From: a virus
Virus record (IMG/VR): IMGVR_UViG_3300035698_003935
Coordinates: 1 to 40,617 of that record
Direction: 5' to 3' (one strand)
Length of the DNA stretch: 40,617 nt
Below, in pieces: positions 32,296 to 38,486 of the stretch (the first letter of the stretch is position 1; each line of letters begins with the position of its first letter). The notes below the pieces were generated by a model, which was not told where the DNA came from, ran no database searches, and was given only the letters and a program-made list of their open reading frames with translations. The translations under genes were made by a program, and so were the position numbers.

Positions 32296-33715
32296 ATGTT
32301 GGTTGTTTACTTTGTTTTACTTTAGCCGCTTTTATGTTATAGAGGCTCATTGTTTCATCTGGTCTAGCGAATGTTAGCATTAAAGCGTCAGCTACATCAG
32401 GTGATTTTATGTTACGCTTTCTAAGCGTTAATTTATCTATTATTTGAATCTTTCCATTACTACGTGTCTTGTATCGTATGTCACATAATTCAAGCCATCT
32501 AGCATCTCTATTGATTGTTCCACCAGCTTTAAGCCAGTCTCTAGTTCTCTTATATGCTTCTGCTCTTATATTAACATACTTCTCTTTATCAAGGGCACTC
32601 TCAGCCATATTGATTCCAGAGATATTCCAATTCTGTTCTCTAAATCTATCATATACTCCTGCTCCCATTCCAGTGGCATCTAGGAATATATTATTATCTG
32701 TGACTCCATGTTTCTCAGCGAAGTCTTTAGTCATACCTACAATATCCATTAAGTTGTCTGTTGTGGTTCTTCCTATAATCTCAGCATAGTTAGCTGTTCT
32801 TAAAACCCATACATTATAGTTACCACCACTTCTAGCTACATCCACACCTAAACGCTTCTCCCCATAAGCATTTGGGTCTGAATCTCTAAAAGCTGTCTTA
32901 ATATCACTCTCATTTAAAAGGATAGTCCATCCATCTACATCAACGTCTTCTTCTTCTGGAAACTTAACTTCATACATAACTCCGAAGTCAAACTCCTTAC
33001 GCATGCTCTCTACAAACTTCTCTTCTATTCTTCCTTCTTTAACTCCTTGTTGCCAATCTACCATTATGTGTGAATAGTCTTCATCATTACTACTTCTCCA
33101 AAAATGATTCCTTTTAAAAGGGTTTCCAATCTCAAACATAAAATGGTCTTTATGTCCACCAAGCATACGTTTAATTTTACTATATACATCATCATCTATT
33201 AGTGAACTCTCATCTAATACGATGTTCGGAGAACCGAATCCCATTAGAGCTTCACCTGCTGCTGCCTTGTTTCTGTTATCAGCGGATAGAACAAATATTT
33301 CTCCCCCATTACGAAACACTATTCTTCTCTTACTTGTTTCCCGTAGTAGTCTATTACCTTTCTTACTACCCTCTTCTATTTCAAGCATTGTTTTAAATGC
33401 TTCATTCTTATTACAAAACTCTATGATATATTTCATTATAATCATAGCTTTAGGTTGTGAAGGTGCGATAATAGCCCACTTCTCTGGGTGTGTCAATACT
33501 CTAGTTAATACAGCGGATGCTACAGCGAATGACTTTCCATACTGTGTATAAGTCATACAATGTACGTAAGGATGTCTTCTTTGAACTATAGTATTAAATA
33601 TCTTCTTTTGTCCTTCTCCGAATGTCACTGGTATGTCTTTACCAGCTGCTTGGTCATAAGTTAAAAACGCTTTACTTAAATCACTAACATCTTTAAACTT
33701 CTTCTTTTTCTCCAT
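32288..33715 (-). CDS. terL: Terminase large subunit
   Basis: A 475-residue packaging motor. TQYGKS at 57-62 is the Walker A variant, NIVLDES at 164-170 is Walker B with the catalytic Glu (E169), and the nuclease domain shows GVDVARSGGN (D292), FLDATGMGAGVYD near 345 and SPDVADALML near 452, three acidic positions of the RNase H-like fold. It overlaps the small subunit by 23 bases. The packaging mode cannot be read from the sequence with confidence. Confidence 0.93.
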   Translation of the reverse strand: MEKKKKFKDVSDLSKAFLTYDQAAGKDIPVTFGEGQKKIFNTIVQRRHPYVHCMTYTQYGKSFAVASAVLTRVLTHPEKWAIIAPSQPKAMIIMKYIIEFCNKNEAFKTMLEIEEGSKKGNRLLRETSKRRIVFRNGGEIFVLSADNRNKAAAGEALMGFGSPNIVLDESSLIDDDVYSKIKRMLGGHKDHFMFEIGNPFKRNHFWRSSNDEDYSHIMVDWQQGVKEGRIEEKFVESMRKEFDFGVMYEVKFPEEEDVDVDGWTILLNESDIKTAFRDSDPNAYGEKRLGVDVARSGGNYNVWVLRTANYAEIIGRTTTDNLMDIVGMTKDFAEKHGVTDNNIFLDATGMGAGVYDRFREQNWNISGINMAESALDKEKYVNIRAEAYKRTRDWLKAGGTINRDARWLELCDIRYKTRSNGKIQIIDKLTLRKRNIKSPDVADALMLTFARPDETMSLYNIKAAKVKQSKQPTYE

Positions 33716-34079
33716 CTGTGTCTCCCTCTATTATATTCTTCATTAAAGCGAACGTATCGTCTGCCTGTTGCATATTAACATTGATATTGTTCTCTTTTAA
33801 TCCTTTCACCTCCATAGCTAGTTTAAGCTCTCCTAGTCTATTACCTGGTTTCTTCTCTATATCTGCTGCTAGGTATGCTGCTAGATTCTCATCTGTTAAT
33901 CCACTATTATCCATATAAGCTAAAAATCCCTTAGACTCTGTTACAAGTTTAGGGGTCTTACATACACTATCACTATATCCTGCTTCCTTTAAAGCCTTAC
34001 CTTTATTAACCTTTTTAACTACTTTCTGTGCTATGATTATATCAGCGGCTTCTTTTTGTTTATCTGTTGGCTCTACCAT
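33693..34079 (-). CDS. terS: Terminase small subunit
   Basis: A 128-residue protein started at the ATG at 34079, because the upstream 31-residue gene ends in TAA followed by T and this ATG; a GTG start 11 codons earlier would overlap that gene in another frame. PTDKQKEAADIIIAQ then GKALKEAGYS is the helix-turn-helix of small terminases, followed by oligomerisation helices and an acidic tail (EGDTDGEKEEV). It recognises phage DNA for packaging. Confidence 0.85.
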   Translation of the reverse strand: MVEPTDKQKEAADIIIAQKVVKKVNKGKALKEAGYSDSVCKTPKLVTESKGFLAYMDNSGLTDENLAAYLAADIEKKPGNRLGELKLAMEVKGLKENNINVNMQQADDTFALMKNIIEGDTDGEKEEV

Positions 34080-34080
34080 A

Positions 34081-34176
34081 TTAGCTATTTTTACATTCCT
34101 TTTGGTCTTCACGTGATTGATTCAATGCATACTCACTTAGAGGTACATTCTTTCTAAATATGTTCTTGTGTCCCAT
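34081..34176 (-). CDS. Tiny leader-proximal protein
   Basis: A 31-residue frame (GHKNIFRKNVPLSEYALNQS and onward), the first of the virion operon. AAAGAA lies just before its ATG, and its TAA meets the terminase start as TAATATG, suggesting that termination here feeds reinitiation at the terminase gene. Function unknown; it may be mainly a translated leader. Confidence 0.5.
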   Translation of the reverse strand: MGHKNIFRKNVPLSEYALNQSREDQKECKNS

Positions 34177-34195
34177 TTCTTTTATATTACTTATT

Positions 34196-34306
34196 TAATT
34201 AACTTTCAGCTGAGGAAATAGTGTCGTGATAATCTTCAGATAGTAGCGAACTAACACTCCGATTACCTATATCATAGGACACTATCTCCTAATTGAAAAT
34301 TAACTA
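34196..34306 (-). ncRNA. Structured 5' leader of the virion operon
   Basis: On the minus strand the outer stem joins 34196-34208 to 34294-34306 and the inner stem joins 34214-34225 to 34278-34289 (12 pairs). Two plus-strand mismatches in these stems (34203/34299 and 34217/34286) become G-U pairs in the minus RNA, favouring that strand. The interior has two small hairpins (ATC/GAT near 34232-34241, TAGT/ACTA near 34242-34254). It starts about eight bases after the promoter -10 and ends about 20 bases before the first ATG. It shares AGCTGAAAG-x-TAA with the element at 21710-21830. Confidence 0.65.
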
Positions 34307-34313
34307 TGCTTCA

Positions 34314-34342
34314 ATTATATACTATTTTCTCAATGTTGTCAA
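34314..34342 (-). promoter_or_regulatory. Consensus sigma-70 promoter of the virion operon
   Basis: TTGACA (34337-34342) and TATAAT (34314-34319), read on the minus strand, are separated by exactly 17 bases. Both hexamers are perfect matches to the consensus. Transcription would start near 34307, at the foot of the structured leader. Confidence 0.85.
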
Positions 34343-35026
34343 ATAGGTGTTCTCTATATCGCCCTATGTTTCTAGTATAGTATATATAGTCCGTTAAGCA
34401 TATGTTGTTTAGTGCCTATACACTGTTAAGTTATATTATAACACGAAATAGTGCACAAATACCCCGTGTATTTAGAGTTGGTCATTTTCTTTTCCCTCTA
34501 ATAGTAAATGATTAGGGGTTGACAAATCTCTAATATCGCCCCCTTTTCGTTATTCTTTGATATATGGGGTAAAAAGACCTCTTTATTGTGTGTGTTAAGT
34601 ATAGTGTTTAGATGGTTTTATTTATATCTCTATATAAAATATATACAAGAAGTAACTTGGGCTTTACCCCCCTCTATGCCTATTCAATAGTGTAGTGTGT
34701 GTGTGTATGTCCTGTATACAATAGATATAACAACCAACTGTATGGATACATACTGGAGGGGGGTTATTGTCTAACCTATACTATACATACATATTATACT
34801 TAAGTTATGAGGGGATTTGTAGCTCATGAGTAGCTTAGTAGTATTGTATTGTTATCCTATACTATCCTATAAACTGTAAGTTATTAGTGATTTATGGTGT
34901 TTAGTTAAATTATGGACAATCCTAAGGCGATTTAAGGCGATAGAATTACCTGACTTGATACTTGTATCGTGTTAAGTATAAAATAAAGTATCTTATCTAG
35001 ATCTAAAAGTTATCAACAGTTAGCTA
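34343..35026. other. Non-coding AT-rich region, possible origin
   Basis: I see no gene here on either strand. It holds a perfect 9-bp inverted repeat of C and G runs (ACCCCCCTC at 34666-34674 with GAGGGGGGT at 34756-34764), a GT-repeat tract near 34690-34710, repeated TTAAGTATA-like words, a tandem AAGGCGAT pair near 34925, and a DnaA-box-like TTATCAACA at 35010-35018 (one mismatch from TTATCCACA). Together with outward-facing promoters at both edges, this is the best origin candidate. Confidence 0.4.
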
Positions 35027-35055
35027 TTGCATTGTTTTGTTATCTATGCTACTAT
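35027..35055 (+). promoter_or_regulatory. Early plus-strand promoter with extended -10
   Basis: TTGCAT (35027-35032), 17-base spacer, TACTAT (35050-35055), with TATGC just before the -10. The same TATGCTA start recurs at two other plus-strand promoters here (36338 and 36852). It drives the small early genes from 35106. Confidence 0.6.
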
Positions 35056-35105
35056 TAAATTAAGGTAAATAAAGTTTAATTTTTAAATAAGAAAGGAACA
35101 AACAT

Positions 35106-35279
35106 ATGGATAAAGTAAAAGTTAGAATAGTACCAGCTTTATATGGATATAAAGCAACTGTATTAAAGACAATGAAGGAAGGTAGCATTGATAAAGACAA
35201 GTTATCAGCAAGGCACTTAAAAGAGTTAAAGGAATATGGATATACATATTCAAACCAATATGCTGATAATGTATTATAA
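35106..35279 (+). CDS. Small early protein
   Basis: A 57-residue, basic protein (DKVKVRIVPALYGYKATV ... RHLKELKEYGYTYSNQY). AAAGGA lies eight bases before the ATG. It is the first gene of the early run, a usual place for a small host-takeover or regulatory protein, but no motif is recognised. Confidence 0.6.
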   Translation: MDKVKVRIVPALYGYKATVLKTMKEGSIDKDKLSARHLKELKEYGYTYSNQYADNVL

Positions 35280-35347
35280 TTAAATCTTAGTTAGCATTAT
35301 ATCAAGTTATAGTGCTAACAATAGAATTAATTAATAAATATAATAGT

Positions 35348-35479
35348 ATGAAATGTAATTGTGGCGAAAAAGCAACAAAAACAATTAATCGTATTGCTAG
35401 ATGTGATAATTGCTCAACTAAATATTTAAAAAGCAAAGAGGCTAAAAGTTATCTAATTGCTAGTATTAATTTAACATAA
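35348..35479 (+). CDS. Small zinc-ribbon protein
   Basis: A 43-residue protein with CNC near the start and CDNC at about 19-22 (KCNCGEKATKTINRIARCDN), a minimal zinc ribbon. No Shine-Dalgarno. Function unknown. Confidence 0.5.
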   Translation: MKCNCGEKATKTINRIARCDNCSTKYLKSKEAKSYLIASINLT

Positions 35480-35485
35480 AAATAT

Positions 35486-35584
35486 ATGAATAAAAAGACA
35501 GAAAAAACTATTAAAATAATATGTAAAATTAGTATGATTTGGAGTGTTTTATACATTATATTCCTTCTTCACTTTATAAAATAA
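35486..35584 (+). CDS. Tiny membrane peptide
   Basis: A 32-residue peptide with a basic N-terminus (NKKTEKTIKIICK) and one span (ISMIWSVLYIIFLLHFI). It starts seven bases after the zinc-ribbon stop, in the AATATATG context usual here. Function unknown. Confidence 0.45.
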   Translation: MNKKTEKTIKIICKISMIWSVLYIIFLLHFIK

Positions 35585-35609
35585 AAACTTTATAAACTAA
35601 AACAAAAAC

Positions 35610-35744
35610 ATGCTTGTTAACAAAAGAAAATTAAGGAGATATTACAGGGAAAATAAGGACACTATAATTCAAGGTACTATCATAACACTAGCCGTATTGA
35701 TAATGCTTGTCTATCAAATAGCTATTAAAGCTCTACTATTTTAG
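35610..35744 (+). CDS. Small membrane protein
   Basis: A 44-residue protein: a very basic N-terminus (LVNKRKLRRYYRENKD) and one span (IIQGTIITLAVLIMLVYQIAI). A terminator follows at once and overlaps the last codons, so it closes the first early transcript. Function unknown. Confidence 0.5.
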   Translation: MLVNKRKLRRYYRENKDTIIQGTIITLAVLIMLVYQIAIKALLF

Positions 35745-35760
35745 TGGAGTTTTTATTTTT
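35731..35760 (+). terminator. Intrinsic terminator
   Basis: CTCTACT (35731-35737) pairs with AGTGGAG (35743-35749), one G-U, with a five-base loop, then TTTTTATTTTT. It overlaps the end of the small membrane-protein gene and would end the first early unit. Confidence 0.8.
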
Positions 35761-35766
35761 AGATGT

Positions 35767-35815
35767 TACGGGGCAATAGAGATACAATAACAATTTATGC
35801 TCATTTTACCCCGTA
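35767..35815. repeat. Inverted repeat TACGGGG/CCCCGTA
   Basis: TACGGGG (35767-35773) and CCCCGTA (35809-35815) are perfect inverted copies flanking 35 AT-rich bases, between the terminator and the 3D-domain gene. Possibly an operator for the promoter of that gene; no clear promoter hexamers seen inside. Confidence 0.4.
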
Positions 35816-35842
35816 GAACTTAGAAATAATCAAGCTTGTCGC

Positions 35843-36325
35843 ATGATTAGAAAGATACAATTTAACACAAATAAGAAGCGTAAACATTTTAGTTTACGCC
35901 TTTTTATTTACTCAAGTATGTTGTGTTGTCTTCTAATAAGTTATTGTAGCGAATATACAACTATCAAGATAGATGAAGTCAACAAAAGAATGGATACAAT
36001 TCGAAACCGAGAGGCGACCAAAAGCGTCATTAACTATTATGAAATGGATATTATTACTACTGCTTACTCTGAGCTAGATAGCTGTCATTACCCTCTATGT
36101 ATTATGGCGAATGGTGAGGTTGCACATGTGGGGGCTATCGCTTGTAATTTCCTGTCATTTGGTACTCGTGTTGAGATTGATGGGGTTATCTATGTGGTGA
36201 AAGATAGACATGCTAAATGGTTAGAAGATAGGATAGATATATTCTTTGGTTATGGGGGAGATGCTCATGAGAGAGCACTACAATATGGTAAAAGAATAAA
36301 GAGGGTAAAAGTACTTGACTTTTAA
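35843..36325 (+). CDS. Membrane-anchored 3D-domain (double-psi beta-barrel) protein, wall-hydrolase candidate
   Basis: A 160-residue protein. A basic N-terminus (NKKRKHFSLRL) and a hydrophobic segment (FIYSSMLCCLLISYC) form a signal anchor or lipoprotein-like leader. A linker helix leads to a 3D domain from about residue 72: ITTAYSELDS, MANGEVAHVGAIACN, FGTRVEIDG, VVKDRHAKW, EDRIDIFFG, with the three conserved Asp residues. Such domains occur in lytic transglycosylases (MltA-like) and could cut the wall. Starting at 35843 gives a sensible leader; the ATG at 35918 would remove its positive charges. A terminator hairpin lies within the leader codons. Confidence 0.7.
   Translation: MIRKIQFNTNKKRKHFSLRLFIYSSMLCCLLISYCSEYTTIKIDEVNKRMDTIRNREATKSVINYYEMDIITTAYSELDSCHYPLCIMANGEVAHVGAIACNFLSFGTRVEIDGVIYVVKDRHAKWLEDRIDIFFGYGGDAHERALQYGKRIKRVKVLDF
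35876..35910 (+). terminator. Intrinsic terminator inside the start of the 3D-domain gene
   Basis: GCGTAAAC (35878-35885) and GTTTACGC (35892-35899) form a perfect 8-bp stem with a six-base loop, followed by CTTTTTATTTA. It lies 35 bases into the reading frame. It could attenuate transcription so that the gene is made only when ribosomes or an antiterminator disrupt the hairpin. Confidence 0.65.
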
Positions 36326-36343
36326 ATTTAGGTATGCTATACT
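36315..36343 (+). promoter_or_regulatory. Strong early promoter
   Basis: TTGACT (36315-36320), 17-base spacer, TATACT (36338-36343), with TATGC giving an extended -10. It overlaps the end of the 3D-domain gene and drives the genes from 36373. Confidence 0.8.
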
Positions 36344-36372
36344 AGAATTAGTTTAATAAATAATATAAAAAT

Positions 36373-36570
36373 ATGTTTTATCACAATGGAATTACACACG
36401 AGATTAAGGAATATGACAAAGAAACTATGGGTTTTGAATTGAAAGGAATTATAAGAGCTTATGATGATGCCATAACTACTGGATTCAAAACAATAAAAGA
36501 AGCTAAGAAATGGGATAGGGAATGGAAATATAATGAGATAACTGAATCAATGGATAAATTAACACAATAA
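36373..36570 (+). CDS. Small early hypothetical protein
   Basis: A 65-residue protein (FYHNGITHEIKEYDKETMGF ... TIKEAKKWDREW). No family recognised. It is the first gene after the strong promoter at 36315, with an AAAAATATG start context. Confidence 0.6.
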   Translation: MFYHNGITHEIKEYDKETMGFELKGIIRAYDDAITTGFKTIKEAKKWDREWKYNEITESMDKLTQ

Positions 36571-36574
36571 ACAT

Positions 36575-36805
36575 ATGAGTGTAAATAATATCATAAGACA
36601 ATATCTTTATGATAGATATCCTGATATAGTTCATGGGGGAACACTAGAAAGATTAGCATTTGATGAAGGATATAAAGCCTCAACATTTGATAGAGCTTGT
36701 AGAAAATTAAGAGAGAATAATATCATAGAAAATATACCAAATGAGAAAGGACACACAAGATATAGATATATTTTAGAGTCTGATAGACCATTATTAGAGA
36801 GCTAA
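36575..36805 (+). CDS. Winged-helix-like small protein
   Basis: A 76-residue protein with a helix-turn-helix layout (GTLERLAFDEGYKASTFDRACRKL) followed by a short basic wing (NIIENIPNEKGHTRYRYI). It probably binds DNA and may control nearby promoters. Starts four bases after the previous stop. Confidence 0.6.
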   Translation: MSVNNIIRQYLYDRYPDIVHGGTLERLAFDEGYKASTFDRACRKLRENNIIENIPNEKGHTRYRYILESDRPLLES

Positions 36806-36828
36806 AGTATACTTATCCCCATAACAGT

Positions 36829-36857
36829 TTTTCCCTACAACAAAAGTATGCTACAAT
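36829..36857 (+). promoter_or_regulatory. Extended -10 promoter before the structured RNA
   Basis: TACAAT at 36852-36857 with TATGC just upstream; the -35 (TTTTCC, 36829-36834, 17-base spacer) is poor. The TATGCTA extended -10 matches the other two early promoters. A TTATCCCCA word nearby (36814-36822) resembles a DnaA box with one mismatch. Confidence 0.5.
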
Positions 36858-36873
36858 ATAATTAATTAGAAAA

Positions 36874-36976
36874 TAGTTATCTCGGTCATCAATCTTAATT
36901 GATTGATATATGTATCCTAGGAAAGATTACGAGAGAAATTTGTCATTAACCTTCGGGTTGATGACTGAGATAATTA
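36874..36976 (+). ncRNA. Structured RNA, 5' domain
   Basis: TTATCTCGGTCATCAA (36877-36892) pairs with 36958-36973 at all 16 positions (one G-U), extended by three more pairs outward. The interior holds a small AATC/GATT hairpin (36891-36904, competing with the last stem pairs) and AACC-TTCG-GGTT (36948-36959), a UUCG-capped hairpin sharing two bases with the outer stem. It begins about 15 bases after the promoter and, like the two minus-strand elements, starts with ATAGTTA. Confidence 0.65.
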
Positions 36977-37180
36977 ATCTAATTGCAAGTTCTATTATGA
37001 GAGGACAATGACACTCATAAAGTCGCAGGACTTCATACTCTTATACCTATACGAAGTAAGTAATAAAATTGTATCAATTTAACAGTTACCACAAGACCAA
37101 GACATATTCTTGGGTGGGGAACACAACAATAACCTATTACTTCGGCAGGGCAAGAGGAGAAGGGAGCAAAGACTAGTTCC
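36977..37180 (+). ncRNA. Structured RNA, 3' domain (three-way junction)
   Basis: CGAAGTAA (37052-37059) pairs with TTACTTCG (37137-37144), with CCT/AGG closing it outside. Inside are AAATTG/CAATTT (37066-37080) and a nested hairpin built from GTT/AAC, CCAC/GTGG and CCAAGA/TCTTGG (37085-37122). AAGTC/GACTT with a GCAG loop (37020-37033) lies just before. No usable frame crosses it. The whole 36806-37216 interval is non-coding, so this looks like a discrete RNA or a long leader of the gene at 37217. Confidence 0.6.
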
Positions 37181-37182
37181 AT

Positions 37183-37199
37183 GGGGGAGGGGGGGGTGT
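37183..37199 (+). other. G-run with quadruplex potential
   Basis: A stretch of 16 G or A bases that is nearly all G, from 37184 to about 37197, in otherwise AT-rich DNA, 18 bases before the next ATG. It could form a G-quadruplex in RNA or DNA. An assembly length error in the run is also possible. Confidence 0.45.
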
Positions 37200-37216
37200 T
37201 AATTAACAGTAACAAT

Positions 37217-37375
37217 ATGAAATGTCCAATATGTGAAAGAAAGATGGAGAGGAGAAGACACGAGAAGATATATCCTAAGTTGCTAGAGAAACATTATTAT
37301 TTTACTGAATGGGATTATTGCGATAATTGTAATTGGGTACAACATTATGAAAAGTATAAAATAAAAAACATATGA
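37217..37375 (+). CDS. Small zinc-ribbon protein
   Basis: A 52-residue protein with CPIC at 3-6 and CDNC at about 34-37, a clear zinc ribbon. I start at 37217 (AACAATATG, beginning MKCPIC) rather than at an ATG inside the G-run. It overlaps the YopX-like gene by four bases. Confidence 0.65.
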   Translation: MKCPICERKMERRRHEKIYPKLLEKHYYFTEWDYCDNCNWVQHYEKYKIKNI

Positions 37376-37743
37376 GAGAAATAAAGTTTAGAGCTTGGGA
37401 TAAGGAAAAAAGGCATTGGCTTTGGGCAAATGGTGCCTTAGGTAAGTATTATACTTCTGGTGATGAAAATAAAGGTTGGAAATTAAATACAAATCAAAAT
37501 GTTGTTCTTACACAATACACAGGACTTAAAGATAAGAATGGAGTAGAGATTTATGAAGAGGATATTGTTAAGGTATATGCTGGATATTCTAGATATAATA
37601 GTGATATTCGTGAAGAAGAACATAATGCTGAGGTTGTTTGGGATTATGATGGTTGGTATTTTGAAGATATGACAGAAGGTGGATGGAAAGAATGTGAAGT
37701 AATAGGAAATATTTATGAAAATAAAGATTTAATTAAGGAGTGA
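37372..37743 (+). CDS. YopX-family protein
   Basis: A 123-residue YopX protein. REIKFRAWDKEKRHW opens it, LTQYTGLKDKNGVEIYEEDIVK is the family core, and EVIGNIYENKDLI is the usual end. YopX is common in phages of Firmicutes and others; its function is unknown. Confidence 0.9.
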   Translation: MREIKFRAWDKEKRHWLWANGALGKYYTSGDENKGWKLNTNQNVVLTQYTGLKDKNGVEIYEEDIVKVYAGYSRYNSDIREEEHNAEVVWDYDGWYFEDMTEGGWKECEVIGNIYENKDLIKE

Positions 37744-37754
37744 TAACGACTGCA

Positions 37755-38000
37755 ATGAACAAAACACAAGAAGCAAAGATAAAAAAACTAACTAAGTTTA
37801 CATATACCCAAATAAGAGAAATGAATGATGTAGAGTTCTATCGTAACATAACAAAGTTAATGGTAGCTAACACAATAACTCCCCTACAATATAAATGGTT
37901 AGAAGGAGAAAGATTAGGAGAAACAACCCAAAGAGTCCTAAAACTAATTGGGGGAGAATATATAGAGAAAACAAAAGAGATTAATAATTGTTTAAAATAA
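37755..38000 (+). CDS. Small hypothetical protein
   Basis: An 81-residue helical, basic protein (NKTQEAKIKKLTKFTYTQIRE). I prefer the ATG at 37755 to a GTG at 37740 that overlaps the YopX stop; an AAGGAG lies 14 bases before the ATG, rather far. It ends in TAATATG leading to the next gene. Confidence 0.55.
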   Translation: MNKTQEAKIKKLTKFTYTQIREMNDVEFYRNITKLMVANTITPLQYKWLEGERLGETTQRVLKLIGGEYIEKTKEINNCLK

Positions 38001-38001
38001 T

Positions 38002-38118
38002 ATGGTAGAATCAATAGAAGGAACAGTAAAAAGATTAAAGATAGATTTTCCTACTGCTAAAGTATATTATGATGCGAAAGAAGACGAGATTAAAATATTT
38101 TATCCACTAAAAAGCTAA
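38002..38118 (+). CDS. Tiny hypothetical protein
   Basis: A 38-residue beta-rich protein (VESIEGTVKRLKIDFPTAKV). Both ends are TAATATG junctions, so it is translated in a chain with its neighbours. Function unknown. Confidence 0.5.
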   Translation: MVESIEGTVKRLKIDFPTAKVYYDAKEDEIKIFYPLKS

Positions 38119-38119
38119 T

Positions 38120-38308
38120 ATGGACATTAATTTATGTGTGACAATAGACGACCAGAAAATAGAAAGGTCTTATGAGTGTGAACATATTACTCATATTAAC
38201 TGGAATGAGATTATGAGTGACTTATATGATGAATATGAAGATATAAAATGGGCAGATGACTGTGAAGAAGAAAAGGAGAGCGAAAGGAACGCTGATAAAT
38301 TAAAATAA
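38120..38308 (+). CDS. Small acidic protein
   Basis: A 62-residue, very acidic protein; the C-terminal half (DLYDEYEDIKWADDCEEEKE) is mostly Asp and Glu. Phages often use such acidic proteins as DNA mimics or inhibitors of host enzymes, but nothing here shows that directly. Confidence 0.55.
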   Translation: MDINLCVTIDDQKIERSYECEHITHINWNEIMSDLYDEYEDIKWADDCEEEKESERNADKLK

Positions 38309-38320
38309 TTCATTGAAAAG

Positions 38321-38431
38321 ATGTTGGTTCGAATCCAACCATTAGGATTAATTATCTTAATAAGTAGCTTAATTCTAGCTTGGTATAGCAAAGGATTATA
38401 TGCCCTAGGCGACTATAAGCTCCCAAAATAA
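38321..38431 (+). CDS. Tiny membrane protein
   Basis: A 36-residue protein with one span (LGLIILISSLILAWY). The first codons contain GGTTCGAATCC within a perfect 5-bp stem, identical to a tRNA T-arm (see findings). GAAAAG stands just before the ATG. Confidence 0.5.
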   Translation: MLVRIQPLGLIILISSLILAWYSKGLYALGDYKLPK

Positions 38432-38486
38432 TACAATGCTAGATGTTTTGGGACATCCTTTTAGTGAATTATTAACAAATAAAAAT

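Noticed and set aside
34343-35026. CRISPR array or tandem iterons
   Set aside because: Short words recur (TTAAGTATA-like), but spacing and length are irregular and there are no repeat-spacer units.
36977-37200. Group I intron
   Set aside because: AATTGC and GACTA words are present, but I could not build the P3-P7 core and there is no interrupted gene.
38240-38346. A full tRNA gene around the T-arm-like sequence
   Set aside because: No acceptor strand pairs with CATTAGG at the right distance and no anticodon arm is seen, though an AGCG/CGCT stem lies upstream. Only the T-arm fits.
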